Origin: JAVVHH01 sp965199665
Lineage (GTDB): Bacteria; Pseudomonadota; Alphaproteobacteria; Acetobacterales; Acetobacteraceae
Length of the DNA: 64,000 nt
Direction of reading: 5' to 3'
NCBI GenBank assembly: GCA_965199665.1
Contig: CBDASO010000001.1
Coordinates: 372,001 to 436,000 of the forward strand
Part shown: piece after piece, positions 24,651 through 33,608 of the stretch
How positions within the stretch are numbered: the first letter of the stretch is position 1
Layout: every line of letters begins with the position of its first letter
Made by a program: the position numbers and the translations under genes
The notes under the pieces: generated by a model
Seen by the model: the letters and a program-made list of their open reading frames with translations, nothing else
What the model was told of the DNA's origin: nothing
Database searches by the model: none

Positions 24651-25717
24651 GCGTTGATCCGTGCTTGCGGGAGGCCGAGGCCTCCGATGAAGTCGTTCCA
24701 GCCGGCCAGCGGCAGCGCGCCGCCGGTCGCTTGGGCGTGGCCGTTGCCGTAGCGCCCATCCGCGCCGGGCGGGCGATGCTCGGCCAGGAAGGCGATGAGG
24801 TCGCGGCCGCTCGCCGACCGCGCCGCGAAATGCACCCAGCCCGGCCGGTAGCCGCTATTGGCCGCGATCACGATCTTGTCCCGCAGCCGGCCGCGCCATT
24901 GCTGGGCGATCAGTGGATGAATTTGGCACGGCGTATGGAGCCGGAGCAGGGCGACGTCGCCCACGATCATCGGCGCGACGCGCTTGGCCTCGTCCATGGC
25001 CGCGCGCACCTCCGCCTTGGCCGCGTGCAGCGCCGCCGCGTCGGGGTCGGTGCCCTTGGTGATCGCCTTGGGACCGTCGCCGGCAAGCAGCAATCGGAGG
25101 GCCGGCCCCGCATCGGCCGCCGCCGTGCGCCGTGGGGCGTTGACCAGCGACGTAGCATCCCGCAGCGCCGTCTTTCCCCAGCGCGCCTGCGCCCGCTCGA
25201 GCTCGGGAAAGCCGCGTTCCTCCGCCATGTCGCCGATCAGCCCGATCGCCGCGAGCCAGAGCAAATCCTCGGCGTCTCCCAAGGCAGCGGCGGCCCACCA
25301 GGCGAGCAGGGCGGTCGTCGGCTCCGGATCGAGGCCGTTGCCGCTGATCAGCACCGCATCCGCCGGGGCGCCGGTCGGCACGTGATGGTCGATCACCAGC
25401 GTCGGGCAGCCCGGCAGCACCGGCTCCGGCCGCGTGCCGAGATCGGCCAGGATCAGGCCGCACGGCTGCAGCGCGGCGATGCGCGCGGGCATCTCGCCAT
25501 CCCAGGGCGAGGCCGACTTGCCGACGACCAGCGGCTCGGCCGCCCGGCCCGCGACGCGCAGCGCCCGCAGCAGGAGGGCGGCGCTGGCGAGTCCATCGGC
25601 GTCGAAATGGCTCACCACCGCGATCGGGCCGTCGCCATCGAAGCCGGCCAAAGCCGCCGACATCGCCTCCCGCGCCGCCGCCCGAACGTCGTCAACCTGG
25701 AATAATCTGCCGATCAT
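24647..25717 (-). CDS. DHH-family phosphoesterase (RecJ-like)
   Basis: A 356-residue manganese-dependent phosphoesterase, shorter than full RecJ. The DHH domain has SHFDADGLASAALL near 35, LADLGTRPE, and IDHHVPTGAP (the DHH motif); NGLDPEPTTALLAW follows. The C-terminal DHHA1-type domain contains YGNGHAQATGG, the nucleic-acid-contacting motif. ATG at 25717 starts IGRLFQVDDVRAA; a few more codons are open upstream. It is the first gene of a two-gene operon with uvdE, suggesting a job on nicked or damaged DNA. NanoRNase-type hydrolysis of short oligonucleotides is possible too. Confidence 0.85.
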   Translation of the reverse strand: MIGRLFQVDDVRAAAREAMSAALAGFDGDGPIAVVSHFDADGLASAALLLRALRVAGRAAEPLVVGKSASPWDGEMPARIAALQPCGLILADLGTRPEPVLPGCPTLVIDHHVPTGAPADAVLISGNGLDPEPTTALLAWWAAAALGDAEDLLWLAAIGLIGDMAEERGFPELERAQARWGKTALRDATSLVNAPRRTAAADAGPALRLLLAGDGPKAITKGTDPDAAALHAAKAEVRAAMDEAKRVAPMIVGDVALLRLHTPCQIHPLIAQQWRGRLRDKIVIAANSGYRPGWVHFAARSASGRDLIAFLAEHRPPGADGRYGNGHAQATGGALPLAGWNDFIGGLGLPQARINA

Positions 25718-25830
25718 GGCGGCCACAACGAGCGGAGGCGCGCCCGGCTGCATCACATCTGCGACCCGGCCTTGGCAGCCGGCGGGGGAGGGGACAGTCT
25801 GGCGCCGAAGCGGAGGCGAGCGCAGCGGGC

Positions 25831-27405
25831 ATGATCGAGGCGGAATACGACACCATCATCATCGGCGGCGGGTCCGCCGGGGCCACGTTGGCGGCACGGC
25901 TCAGCGAGGACCCGCACCGTCGCGTGCTGCTGCTGGAAGCCGGGCAGGACCTGCGCACCGCCGACACGCCCGAGCACATCCGCATCCCCAATCCGATGCG
26001 CGCCATCGGCGACGACGATTTCCGCTGGCCCGGCCTCATGGCGCGGCGGACGGAGCGGCAGGAACCGCGGCTGCTCTGGCGCGGCCGCGCCATGGGCGGC
26101 TCGTCCACCATCAACGGCCAGATCGCCATCCGCGCCGTGCCCGACGACCTCGACCGTTGGGAACAGCAAGGCTGCACCGGCTGGGGGTGGGATGCCATGC
26201 TGCCCTATTTCCGCAAGCTGGAAACGGACAAGAACTTCCCGGAGGCGCCCTATCACGGCGATCACGGGCCGATCCCCGTCTACCGCGCCCCGCCCGCCGA
26301 TTGGGGCCACGTGGACCGGGCGTTGCGCGACGCCTCCCTCGCGCTCGGCTACGGCTGGTGCGAGGACCACAACGCGCCGACCGGCACCGGCGCCTCGCCC
26401 TATGCGATCAACAGCATCGCCGGGCGCCGGGTCTCGGCCAATGACGGCTACCTCGAGCCGGTGCGCGGCCGGGCCAACCTCACGATCGTGGGCCACGCGC
26501 TGGTCGACGGCATCGTGCTGGAAGGCAACCGCCCGCATGCCAGCGGGGTGCGGGTGCGGGTCGGCGGCCAGGTGCATACGCCGCGGGCGCAGGGCGAGGT
26601 GATCCTGTGCGCCGGCGCGATCCACTCGCCGGCGATCCTGCAGCGCTCCGGCATCGGCCCGGCTGCGCTGCTCCAGCGGCTCGGCATCCCCGTGCGCGCC
26701 GACCTGCCGGTGGGCGAGAACCTCCTGGACCATCCGATCATCGGCGCCTTTCTGCACCTGCGCGACACCGCTCAGGTCGACACGCTGATGCACCGGCACA
26801 CCAATTGCTGCCTCCGCTACGGCTCCGGCCTCGGCGACGGGGGCGAGAACGACATGATCATGATCGCCGGCAACCTCGCCGGGGCCGCACTGTCCGCGGC
26901 CGGGCCGGATGCCGGGCGCGGACGCATCGCCGTCTCCGTCTACCAGGCCTGGAGCCAAGGCCATGTCCGCATCACCACAGCCGATCCGACAATCGACCCG
27001 GCGGTAGAGGAGCGCATGCTGTCGGACGAGCGCGACCTCGTCCGCCTGCGCGACGGCGTCCGCCGCCTGCGCGAGATCGCCTTGTCCGACGCCGTGACCC
27101 GCATCGCCAGCCGCGCCGAATACGGGCTGAGCGGCCGCTCGATGGAAGACGAGCTGTCGGACGCGGAGATCGACGATTGGCTGTTGGCCGAAGTGGGCGA
27201 CGCGCAGCATGCCAGCGGCACCTGCCGCATGGGCGACGCTGACGATGCCCGCTCGGTGGTGGACCCGGAGTGCCGCGTGCTGGGCTGCACCGGGCTGCGC
27301 GTGATCGACGCGTCGATCATGCCGGAAGTGCCGCGCGCCAACACGCACCTGACCACCGTGGCCATCGCCGAACGCATGGCCGACCGCTTGAAAGCCGCCG
27401 CATGA
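25831..27405 (+). CDS. GMC-family FAD-dependent oxidoreductase
   Basis: A 524-residue alcohol/choline dehydrogenase-like flavoprotein. The FAD-binding motif IIIGGGSAGATLAARLSE is at about 6-25, the GMC signature region is RAMGGSSTINGQIAIRA, and GEVILCAGAIHSPAILQRSG is signature 2. The C-terminus has QHASGTCRMGDADD and IMPEVPRANTHLTTVAIAER with the conserved Asn and His. No signal peptide. It starts a four-gene operon (GMC, M20 peptidase, peptide-type SBP, hydrolase); its stop overlaps the next ATG. The alcohol substrate is unknown. Confidence 0.92.
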   Translation: MIEAEYDTIIIGGGSAGATLAARLSEDPHRRVLLLEAGQDLRTADTPEHIRIPNPMRAIGDDDFRWPGLMARRTERQEPRLLWRGRAMGGSSTINGQIAIRAVPDDLDRWEQQGCTGWGWDAMLPYFRKLETDKNFPEAPYHGDHGPIPVYRAPPADWGHVDRALRDASLALGYGWCEDHNAPTGTGASPYAINSIAGRRVSANDGYLEPVRGRANLTIVGHALVDGIVLEGNRPHASGVRVRVGGQVHTPRAQGEVILCAGAIHSPAILQRSGIGPAALLQRLGIPVRADLPVGENLLDHPIIGAFLHLRDTAQVDTLMHRHTNCCLRYGSGLGDGGENDMIMIAGNLAGAALSAAGPDAGRGRIAVSVYQAWSQGHVRITTADPTIDPAVEERMLSDERDLVRLRDGVRRLREIALSDAVTRIASRAEYGLSGRSMEDELSDAEIDDWLLAEVGDAQHASGTCRMGDADDARSVVDPECRVLGCTGLRVIDASIMPEVPRANTHLTTVAIAERMADRLKAAA

Positions 27406-28787
27406 GCCAAACTCTGTCCCTCGATGCCGACGCCGTCGTCAGCCGCCTCAAGGCGCTGATCCGCCTGCCCAGCGTCAGCACCGACCCGGGTTACGAGCCC
27501 GGGATGCGGGGCGCGCGCGACTATCTGCTCGCCTGGTTCCGCGAGATCGGCCTGCACGACGTCCAACTGCTCGATGGCGGCGGGCACCCGGCGGTGTATG
27601 GCGCCTGGACGGGCGCGCCGGGGCGGCCGACGCTGCTGATCTACGGCCATTACGACGTGCAGCCGCCCGACCCGGTCGATGGCTGGGCCAGCCCGCCCTT
27701 CGAGCCGACCGAGCGCGATGGCTGCCTGTTCGGCCGCGGCGCGTCCGACGACAAGGGATCGTCGGCCATCGCGATCGCGGCGGTGGAGGCGTTGCTGACC
27801 CAGACGGGGCGCTGCCCGGTCAACGTCAAGCTGTTCTTGGAAGGCGAGGAGGAGGTCGGCAGCCCCAGCCTGCCGGCCATCGTCGAACGCTACGGCGACC
27901 TGCTGCGGGCGGATGCGATGCTATCGGCCGATGGCGGCCGCGCCAGCCGCACGATCCCGACCATCAACGTCGGCGCCCGCGGCAATTGCGGCTTCGAGTT
28001 CACGCTGCGGACCGCGGACAAGGACCTCCATTCCGGCCGCTACGGCGGCGCCGTGCGCAACGCGCTGCACGAGATGGCGCGCCTGGTGGCCTCCTTGCAC
28101 GACGCCGAGGGCCGCATCGCCGTGGCGGGCTACGACGACGGCATCGCGCCGGACGAGCAAGCCCGGCGCGACGCCAACGCCTTCCCGGCCGATGCGGACG
28201 CCTTCGTGGCCGAGGTGGGCGGGGTGCCGCTCGGCGAACCCGGCTACACGCTGCGTGAACGCCTCACCCTGCGGCCGACGATCGAGGTCAACGGCATGTG
28301 GGGCGGCTATACCGGGATCGGCGCCAAGACGGTGATCCCCTGCCAGGCGCACGCCAAGCTCACCATGCGCCTCGTCGCCGGCCAGGACCCGGCACGGTCG
28401 CAGGCGCTGGTCCGCGCGCATCTGGAGGCCGCGTGCCCGCCCGGCGTGCGGCTCGACTTCACCATGCGGGGCGGCTCGCCGGCCTCCTCGCTGCCGGCCA
28501 GCCATCCGCTGGTGCGCGCCGGCACCACGGTGCTGGAGCGGCTGTTCGGCCAGGCGCCGGTCCCGGTCCGGCTGGCCGCCACGGTGCCGATCACGGCGGA
28601 GTTCAAGCGGCTGCTCGGCATCGAGACGCTGATGTTCGCCTTCGGCCTGCCGGACGAGGACGTGCACGCGCCCAACGAGTTCTTTCGCCTGTCCTCCATC
28701 CCGCTCGGCCTACGCGGCTGGACCATGCTGCTGGAGGAGCTCGGTCAGGTCGCGCCCGAGGCGTTCGGCGCGGGGGCGGCGTCGTGA
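27402..28787 (+). CDS. M20-family dipeptidase/metallopeptidase
   Basis: A cytoplasmic zinc peptidase of 461 residues, the length of the M20 dipeptidase subgroup with a lid domain. All metal ligands are visible: YGHYDVQPPDP, GRGASDDKGS, the EGEEEVGSPS pair with the catalytic Glu, ADGG and DEDVHAPNEF near the C-terminus. ATG overlaps the GMC stop (ATGA) and its own stop overlaps the GTG start of the next gene (GTGA). Together with the following peptide-type receptor, import and cleavage of a dipeptide-like or N-acyl amino acid compound is suggested. Confidence 0.92.
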   Translation: MSQTLSLDADAVVSRLKALIRLPSVSTDPGYEPGMRGARDYLLAWFREIGLHDVQLLDGGGHPAVYGAWTGAPGRPTLLIYGHYDVQPPDPVDGWASPPFEPTERDGCLFGRGASDDKGSSAIAIAAVEALLTQTGRCPVNVKLFLEGEEEVGSPSLPAIVERYGDLLRADAMLSADGGRASRTIPTINVGARGNCGFEFTLRTADKDLHSGRYGGAVRNALHEMARLVASLHDAEGRIAVAGYDDGIAPDEQARRDANAFPADADAFVAEVGGVPLGEPGYTLRERLTLRPTIEVNGMWGGYTGIGAKTVIPCQAHAKLTMRLVAGQDPARSQALVRAHLEAACPPGVRLDFTMRGGSPASSLPASHPLVRAGTTVLERLFGQAPVPVRLAATVPITAEFKRLLGIETLMFAFGLPDEDVHAPNEFFRLSSIPLGLRGWTMLLEELGQVAPEAFGAGAAS

Positions 28788-30337
28788 GGGGCTTGCTGCT
28801 CGCCGGGTTGCTGGCGCTCTCCGCCCCGGTCGCCGCCCAGCCGCTCACCGTGCTGCGCGTGGTGCCGCAGGCCGACGTCGCGGTGACGGACCCGCTCTTC
28901 ACCACGGCGTGGATCTCGACCATCCACGGCACCATGATCTGGGAAAGCCTGTTCGCCTGGGACTCCAAGCTGCAGGCCAAGCCGCAGATGGCGCGGAGTT
29001 GGAGCACGTCGCCGGACGGGCTGACCTGGCGCTTCACCCTGCGCGACGGCCTGCGCTTCCATGACGGCTCGCCCGTCACGACGACGGACGTGATCGCCTC
29101 GCTCAAGCGCTGGATGACCATCGACGCGACGGCCAAGAAGGTCGCCGCCACCACGACCGCGATGACGCCCGTGGATGACAAGACCTTCGACTGGACGCTG
29201 TCGGCGCCGCAGCCGGGGCTGATCGAGACGCTCGCCGCCGCGCCGTCGCACTTCGCCATCGTCATGCGGGCGGCCGACATCCCCGAGCCCGGCAAGCCCG
29301 CCACCTCCGTGATCGGCTCCGGCCCGTTCAAGTTCAACACCGATCTGCGGGTCAGCGGTGCCCGCGTGGTCTACGACAAGAACACTGACTACGTGCCGCG
29401 CGACGAGCCGCCGGACGGGCTGGCCGGCGGCCGCGTGGTGAAGGTGGACCGGGTCGAGTTCGACATCCAGCCGGACCCGGCGACCGCGGCGAGCGCCTTG
29501 CAGGCCGGCGAGGTGGACTTCCTTGAGCGGCCGTCCTTCGACCTGCTGCCGTTGTTCAAGAAGAACCGGGCGATCAAGGTGGCGGTGTTGAGCGACCTGG
29601 CGAGCCAGGCGGTCCTGCGCCCCAACGCGCTGTTCCCGCCGTTCAACGACCCGCGCGCCCGGCTGGCGCTGACCAACATCGTCGACCAGCAGGACGAGAT
29701 GGATGCCGGCTACGGCGACCCGGCCTTCTTCCGCCGCTGCAACTCCTTCTTCGTCTGCGGCTCGCCCAACGGGACGGAGGCCGGCACGGAGCAGTTCGGC
29801 CCGAACCTCGCCCGCGCCAAGCAGCTCCTGGCCGAGGCCGGCTACAAGGGCGAGACGCTCACCATGCTGGCCACCCGCGACTTCCCCTACATGGGCGCCA
29901 TGGCGGAAGTGACGGCGGCGGCCATGAAGCAGGCCGGCATCAACGTGGACCTGCAACTCACCGACTGGGCCACCGTGGTCGCCCGCACCGCCAAGCAGGA
30001 TCCGCCGGGGCAGGGCGGCTGGCACATCTACGTCACCGGGGAGCCCGGCGTGCTGGCCGTCAGCCCCAACACCAACATCTTCGCCTACATGCCGTGCGAC
30101 CGCAGCAACCTCTCCGGCTGGCCCTGCGACGAGGAAGTGGAGGCGCTGCGGGCCCGCTATGCCGCCGCCGCGCCTGCCGACCGGCCCGCCCTGCTGGAGC
30201 AGTTGCAGCGCCGGCTCGCCGTCGTGAACCCCTACCGGCTGCTCGGCCAGGCGACGCAACCGGTTGCGTATCGCGACACCGTTTCCGGCGTGCTGCCATC
30301 GCCGGTGCCGGTCTACTGGAACATCGAGAAGCGCTGA
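28784..30337 (+). CDS. Orphan ABC substrate-binding protein, DppA type
   Basis: Family 5 receptor of 517 residues. GTG start coupled to the M20 stop; signal peptide GLLLAGLLALSAPVAAQP. The mature protein has LRVVPQADVAVTDPLF, WRFTLRDGLRFHDGSPVT and RLALTNIVDQQDEMDAGYGD. No permease or ATPase is in the operon, so a remote Dpp/Opp-type translocator would be needed. Coupling to the M20 peptidase suggests a peptide-like ligand that is then hydrolysed. Confidence 0.87.
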   Translation: MRGLLLAGLLALSAPVAAQPLTVLRVVPQADVAVTDPLFTTAWISTIHGTMIWESLFAWDSKLQAKPQMARSWSTSPDGLTWRFTLRDGLRFHDGSPVTTTDVIASLKRWMTIDATAKKVAATTTAMTPVDDKTFDWTLSAPQPGLIETLAAAPSHFAIVMRAADIPEPGKPATSVIGSGPFKFNTDLRVSGARVVYDKNTDYVPRDEPPDGLAGGRVVKVDRVEFDIQPDPATAASALQAGEVDFLERPSFDLLPLFKKNRAIKVAVLSDLASQAVLRPNALFPPFNDPRARLALTNIVDQQDEMDAGYGDPAFFRRCNSFFVCGSPNGTEAGTEQFGPNLARAKQLLAEAGYKGETLTMLATRDFPYMGAMAEVTAAAMKQAGINVDLQLTDWATVVARTAKQDPPGQGGWHIYVTGEPGVLAVSPNTNIFAYMPCDRSNLSGWPCDEEVEALRARYAAAAPADRPALLEQLQRRLAVVNPYRLLGQATQPVAYRDTVSGVLPSPVPVYWNIEKR

Positions 30338-30389
30338 CCGGGACGGGGCCGGGTTGTCTCGGGGAAGGCCACGGCGGCAACATCGGTGC

Positions 30390-31274
30390 ATGACCCTCCT
30401 CCCGATCGACCATCTCTCGAGGCCGGACGGCGCCCGGCTGGCCGTGTATCGGCCGGCTCCCGCCACGGACGCGCCGGCGCTGCTCTGGGGCCACGCCAAC
30501 GGCTTCGCGGCCGGGTGTTACCGGGCGCTGTTCGCCGCCCTCGCGCCAGGGGTCGACCTGTGGGCGTGGGATAGCCGCGGCCAGGGCGAATCGAGCCTGC
30601 CGCCCGATGGGTGCGGCAACCCGGTTCAGCTGCTGGATCGGCTGGCCCAGGATGCCGCCGCCGTTTGCGAGGCGGTGCGCGAGCGGACCGGGCAGGTGCC
30701 GCACGTGGCGGCGCACTCCTTCTCCGGCGTGGCGCTGCTGCTCGCCGCGGCCGAGGGCACGGCGTGGCGGAGTGCCACCTTGTTCGAGCCGCCCTTGGTC
30801 ACGCCCGAGGCGATGCGGGATCCCGCCGCCCGCGCCGGCACCGAGGCCCGGATCGCGGGCGCGCGGCGGCGTCGACGGGGCTGGGCGTCGGCGGACGCGC
30901 TCTTCGACCGCCTGCGCGCCGACCGCGCCTATCGCCGGATCGCCGATGCCGAGCTGCGCGACCACGTGGAAGCGGTGCTAGCCCCCCAGCCGGACGGATC
31001 GTTCGCGCTGCGCTGCGCCCCCGAGACGGAGGCGGCCGTCTACGAGGCGGTCGCCACCGCCGACCCGTTCGACCGGCTGGACCGCATCGGCGCACCGTCC
31101 CATTTCGTCGCGGCGGCGCCGCCGACCAACTGGCTGAGCGAGGTGCAGCTTCTCGCCGCTTCCCGGGCGCGCGGCACGTGGGAGGGCTTGGACGACACGA
31201 CCCACTTCCTCCCGCTCGAACGCCCCGACGCCTGCGCCGCCATCATCCGCCGCCAGATGGCGGCCGCGGCGTGA
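30390..31274 (+). CDS. Alpha/beta hydrolase
   Basis: A 294-residue cytoplasmic serine hydrolase. The oxyanion-hole motif GHANGFAAG comes early, the strand-turn WAWDSRGQGES next, and the nucleophile elbow is AHSFSGVA with an Ala in place of the usual first Gly. The catalytic His is in DDTTHFLPLE near the C-terminus. ATG at 30390 lies 52 bases after the receptor gene, so it probably belongs to the same operon. Its last 32 bases overlap the convergent RraA-like gene. Ester, lactone or amide substrates are possible. Confidence 0.85.
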   Translation: MTLLPIDHLSRPDGARLAVYRPAPATDAPALLWGHANGFAAGCYRALFAALAPGVDLWAWDSRGQGESSLPPDGCGNPVQLLDRLAQDAAAVCEAVRERTGQVPHVAAHSFSGVALLLAAAEGTAWRSATLFEPPLVTPEAMRDPAARAGTEARIAGARRRRRGWASADALFDRLRADRAYRRIADAELRDHVEAVLAPQPDGSFALRCAPETEAAVYEAVATADPFDRLDRIGAPSHFVAAAPPTNWLSEVQLLAASRARGTWEGLDDTTHFLPLERPDACAAIIRRQMAAAA

Positions 31275-31971
31275 CCGCCGCGCGGTAACGGGAAAGGTTT
31301 TCCTCGTTGGGCGGGTAGAGGCCGGGCAGGGGGACGCCGCGCTCGACCTCCGCAAGAATCCAGGCTTCCAACGCCTCCTGCTCCAAGCCCGGTTGCACCA
31401 GCGCGTCCGCCATCGCCTGCGGCACCACGACCGCGCCGTCGCCGTCGGCCACGATCCAGTCGCCGGGGAACACGGCCACGCCGCCGCAGCCGATCGGCTC
31501 GCCCCAGCCCACGAATACCAGGCTCGCCACCGCCGGCGGTGACGCCGCCCCGGCAGCCCAGATCGGCAACCCGGTCGCCACCGATCCCTCGAGATCGCGC
31601 AGCGCGCCATCCGTCACCAGGGCGGCGACGCCACGCTGCCGCATCCTGGCGCACAGGATGTCGCCGAACACGCCGGCATCGGTGCAGCCGCCGGCCGCCA
31701 CGACGGCGACGCAGCCCGGCGGCATCGCCTCCACCGCCGTGCGCGTCGAGACCGGGGCCGACCAGGCCGCCGGCGTCGCCAGATCCTCCCGCGCCGGCAC
31801 GAACCGCAGCGGGAACGCCCGCCCGGCCACGCGGCCCGGCATGGCCATCCGCCGGGGCCCGTGCAGCCACACGGAGCGCAGCCCGGCCTTGAGCATCAGC
31901 GTGGTCAACGTCGCCGTGGAGACGCGGGCCAGCGCCGCCGCCAGCCTTGGCTCGTCGCCGCTCGCGTCCAT
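31243..31971 (-). CDS. RraA-like protein (HMG/CHA aldolase or oxaloacetate decarboxylase family)
   Basis: A 242-residue member of the RraA/HMG aldolase superfamily. The metal and pyruvate-binding features are visible: GVFGDILCARMRQRGVAALV, followed by TDGALRD with the conserved Arg and Asp, and GDWIVADGDGAVVVPQAM. In catabolic operons such proteins are often pyruvate-releasing aldolases or oxaloacetate decarboxylases; regulators of RNase E are a minority. It is the last gene of the seven-gene minus-strand operon, starting six bases after the ATPase stop. A final cleavage step producing a central metabolite is a reasonable guess. Confidence 0.8.
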   Translation of the reverse strand: MDASGDEPRLAAALARVSTATLTTLMLKAGLRSVWLHGPRRMAMPGRVAGRAFPLRFVPAREDLATPAAWSAPVSTRTAVEAMPPGCVAVVAAGGCTDAGVFGDILCARMRQRGVAALVTDGALRDLEGSVATGLPIWAAGAASPPAVASLVFVGWGEPIGCGGVAVFPGDWIVADGDGAVVVPQAMADALVQPGLEQEALEAWILAEVERGVPLPGLYPPNEENLSRYRAAVTPRPPSGGG

Positions 31972-31977
31972 GCCGCG

Positions 31978-32742
31978 CTACAGCACGCGGGAGAGGAACT
32001 CGCGGGTGCGCTCCTCCCGCGGTTGGGACAGCACCGCGCGCGGGGGCCCGCGCTCGACGATGGCGCCGTCGGCCATGAACACCAGCTCGTCGCCCACTTC
32101 GCGCGCGAAGGCCAGCTCGTGCGTGACCACCATCATGGTCATGCCGCTCGCGGCCAGGTCGCGCATCACGGCCAGCACCTCGCCGACCAGCTCCGGGTCC
32201 AGCGCGGAGGTCGGCTCGTCGAACAGCATCAGGTGCGGCTCCATCGCCAGGGCGCGCGCGATGGCGACGCGCTGCTGCTGCCCGCCCGAGAGCTGCGACG
32301 GAAAGGCGCCGGCCTTGTCCGCCAGGCCCACACGGTCCAGCAGGGCGAGCGCCGTCGCCCGCGCCGCCGCGGCGCCGACCCGCTTCACGCGCAGCGGCGC
32401 GGCCGTGACGTTGCCCAGCACCGTCATGTGCGGGAACAGGTTGAAGTGCTGGAACACCATGCCGATCCCGGCCCGCATGCGCGCCACCTTGCGTTCCGGC
32501 AACTCGAAGAGTTTGCCGCCACCCTCGCGGTAACCGACCATTTCGCCGTTGACCCAGAGCCGCCCGCCATCGATGCGCTCGAGGTGGTTGATGCAGGCCA
32601 GCAGCGTGCTCTTGCCGGAGCCGGACGGGCCGATGACGCACATCACCGAGCCCGCTTGGACGTCCAGGTCGATCCCGCGCAGCACCTCCTTGTCCCCGAA
32701 GCGCTTGCGCAGGCCGCGGATGCGGACGGCCGGCTCGCTCAC
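31978..32742 (-). CDS. Polar amino acid-type ABC transporter ATP-binding protein
   Basis: ATPase of 254 residues. Walker A GPSGSGKST, signature LSGGQQQR, Walker B LMLFDEPTSALDP and H-loop VVTHELAFA are intact. A seven-to-eight-residue insertion around YREGGGKLFELPE is typical of the histidine/opine subgroup. GTG at 32742 overlaps the permease stop (GTGA). It powers the importer with the permease at 32739 and the receptor at 33605. Confidence 0.92.
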   Translation of the reverse strand: MSEPAVRIRGLRKRFGDKEVLRGIDLDVQAGSVMCVIGPSGSGKSTLLACINHLERIDGGRLWVNGEMVGYREGGGKLFELPERKVARMRAGIGMVFQHFNLFPHMTVLGNVTAAPLRVKRVGAAAARATALALLDRVGLADKAGAFPSQLSGGQQQRVAIARALAMEPHLMLFDEPTSALDPELVGEVLAVMRDLAASGMTMMVVTHELAFAREVGDELVFMADGAIVERGPPRAVLSQPREERTREFLSRVL

Positions 32743-33608
32743 GCGCCCCGCCCGTAATGCCGTTCCAGCGCGAACTGCCCGACGGACAGGATCGAGACGA
32801 TGAACAGGTACCAGAGCGAGGCCACGATCAGCAGCGGGATGGTTTCGTAGGTCCGCGCGTAGATGAGCTGGGCGGTGTAGAGCAGGTCGGCCATGGCGAT
32901 CACGCTGACCAGGGACGTGCCCTTGACCATGGAGATCACCTCGTTGCCGACCGGCGGGATGATCACCCGCATGGCCTGCGGGAACACGACGCGGATGAAG
33001 ATGGTGGCCGGCCCCATCCCGAGCGCCTTGGCCGCCCGTGTCTGGCCCGGCGACACCGACAGGATGCCGGCGCGGATCACCTCGGCGGTGTAGGCGGCCT
33101 GCGCGAGCCCCAGCCCGGCCAGCGCGGCCGTCAGCGGCGTGATCACCTCGTTGGTGGACGCGCTCCACAGGACGGGGCCACCCGGCACCGCCAGCGTGAG
33201 GCGCGAATACAGCGCGCCGAAATTGTACCAGAAGATCAGCTGCACCAGCACGGGCACGCTGCGGAAGAACCAGATGTAGAGCCAGCTGAGCGTGGCCAGC
33301 AGCTTGTTGTCCGACAGCCGCATGATCGCCAGCGCGGTGCCGAGCACGAGGCCGAGCACCATGGCGGCGGCCGTGAGCTCCAGCGTGCGGCCGAGCCCGG
33401 CGAGGATCTGCGGGTCGAACAGATATTGCAGCACCACGGGCCAGCCGAACGCCGGGTTGGTCGCCACGCTCCAGGTTACGCCCGCCGCCACCAGCACCGC
33501 CCCGACGCTGGCGACCGCCGTGAGGGGGTGCCGCAGCGGCACGATCGTCACGTCGCCCGCCGCGCGGTCGAGCCCGGGCGCGGCCGGCTCCGCCGCGCCG
33601 TTGCTCAT
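32739..33608 (-). CDS. Polar amino acid-type ABC transporter permease
   Basis: A 289-residue permease, longer than the usual ~220 because of an N-terminal cytoplasmic tail and an extra hydrophobic segment (LTAVASVGAVLVAAGVTW). The EAA-type loop is RAAKALGMGPATIFIRVVF. The periplasmic loop LTLAVPGGPVLWSASTNE is also longer than in most relatives. As the only permease gene here it probably acts as a homodimer, as in several single-permease systems of this family. ATG at 33608 overlaps the receptor stop by four bases. Confidence 0.9.
   Translation of the reverse strand: MSNGAAEPAAPGLDRAAGDVTIVPLRHPLTAVASVGAVLVAAGVTWSVATNPAFGWPVVLQYLFDPQILAGLGRTLELTAAAMVLGLVLGTALAIMRLSDNKLLATLSWLYIWFFRSVPVLVQLIFWYNFGALYSRLTLAVPGGPVLWSASTNEVITPLTAALAGLGLAQAAYTAEVIRAGILSVSPGQTRAAKALGMGPATIFIRVVFPQAMRVIIPPVGNEVISMVKGTSLVSVIAMADLLYTAQLIYARTYETIPLLIVASLWYLFIVSILSVGQFALERHYGRGA

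Noticed and set aside
25753..27348. Long minus-strand ORF opposite the GMC oxidoreductase
   Set aside because: The plus strand has all GMC motifs; the antisense product is rich in Arg, Gly, His and Val without pattern.
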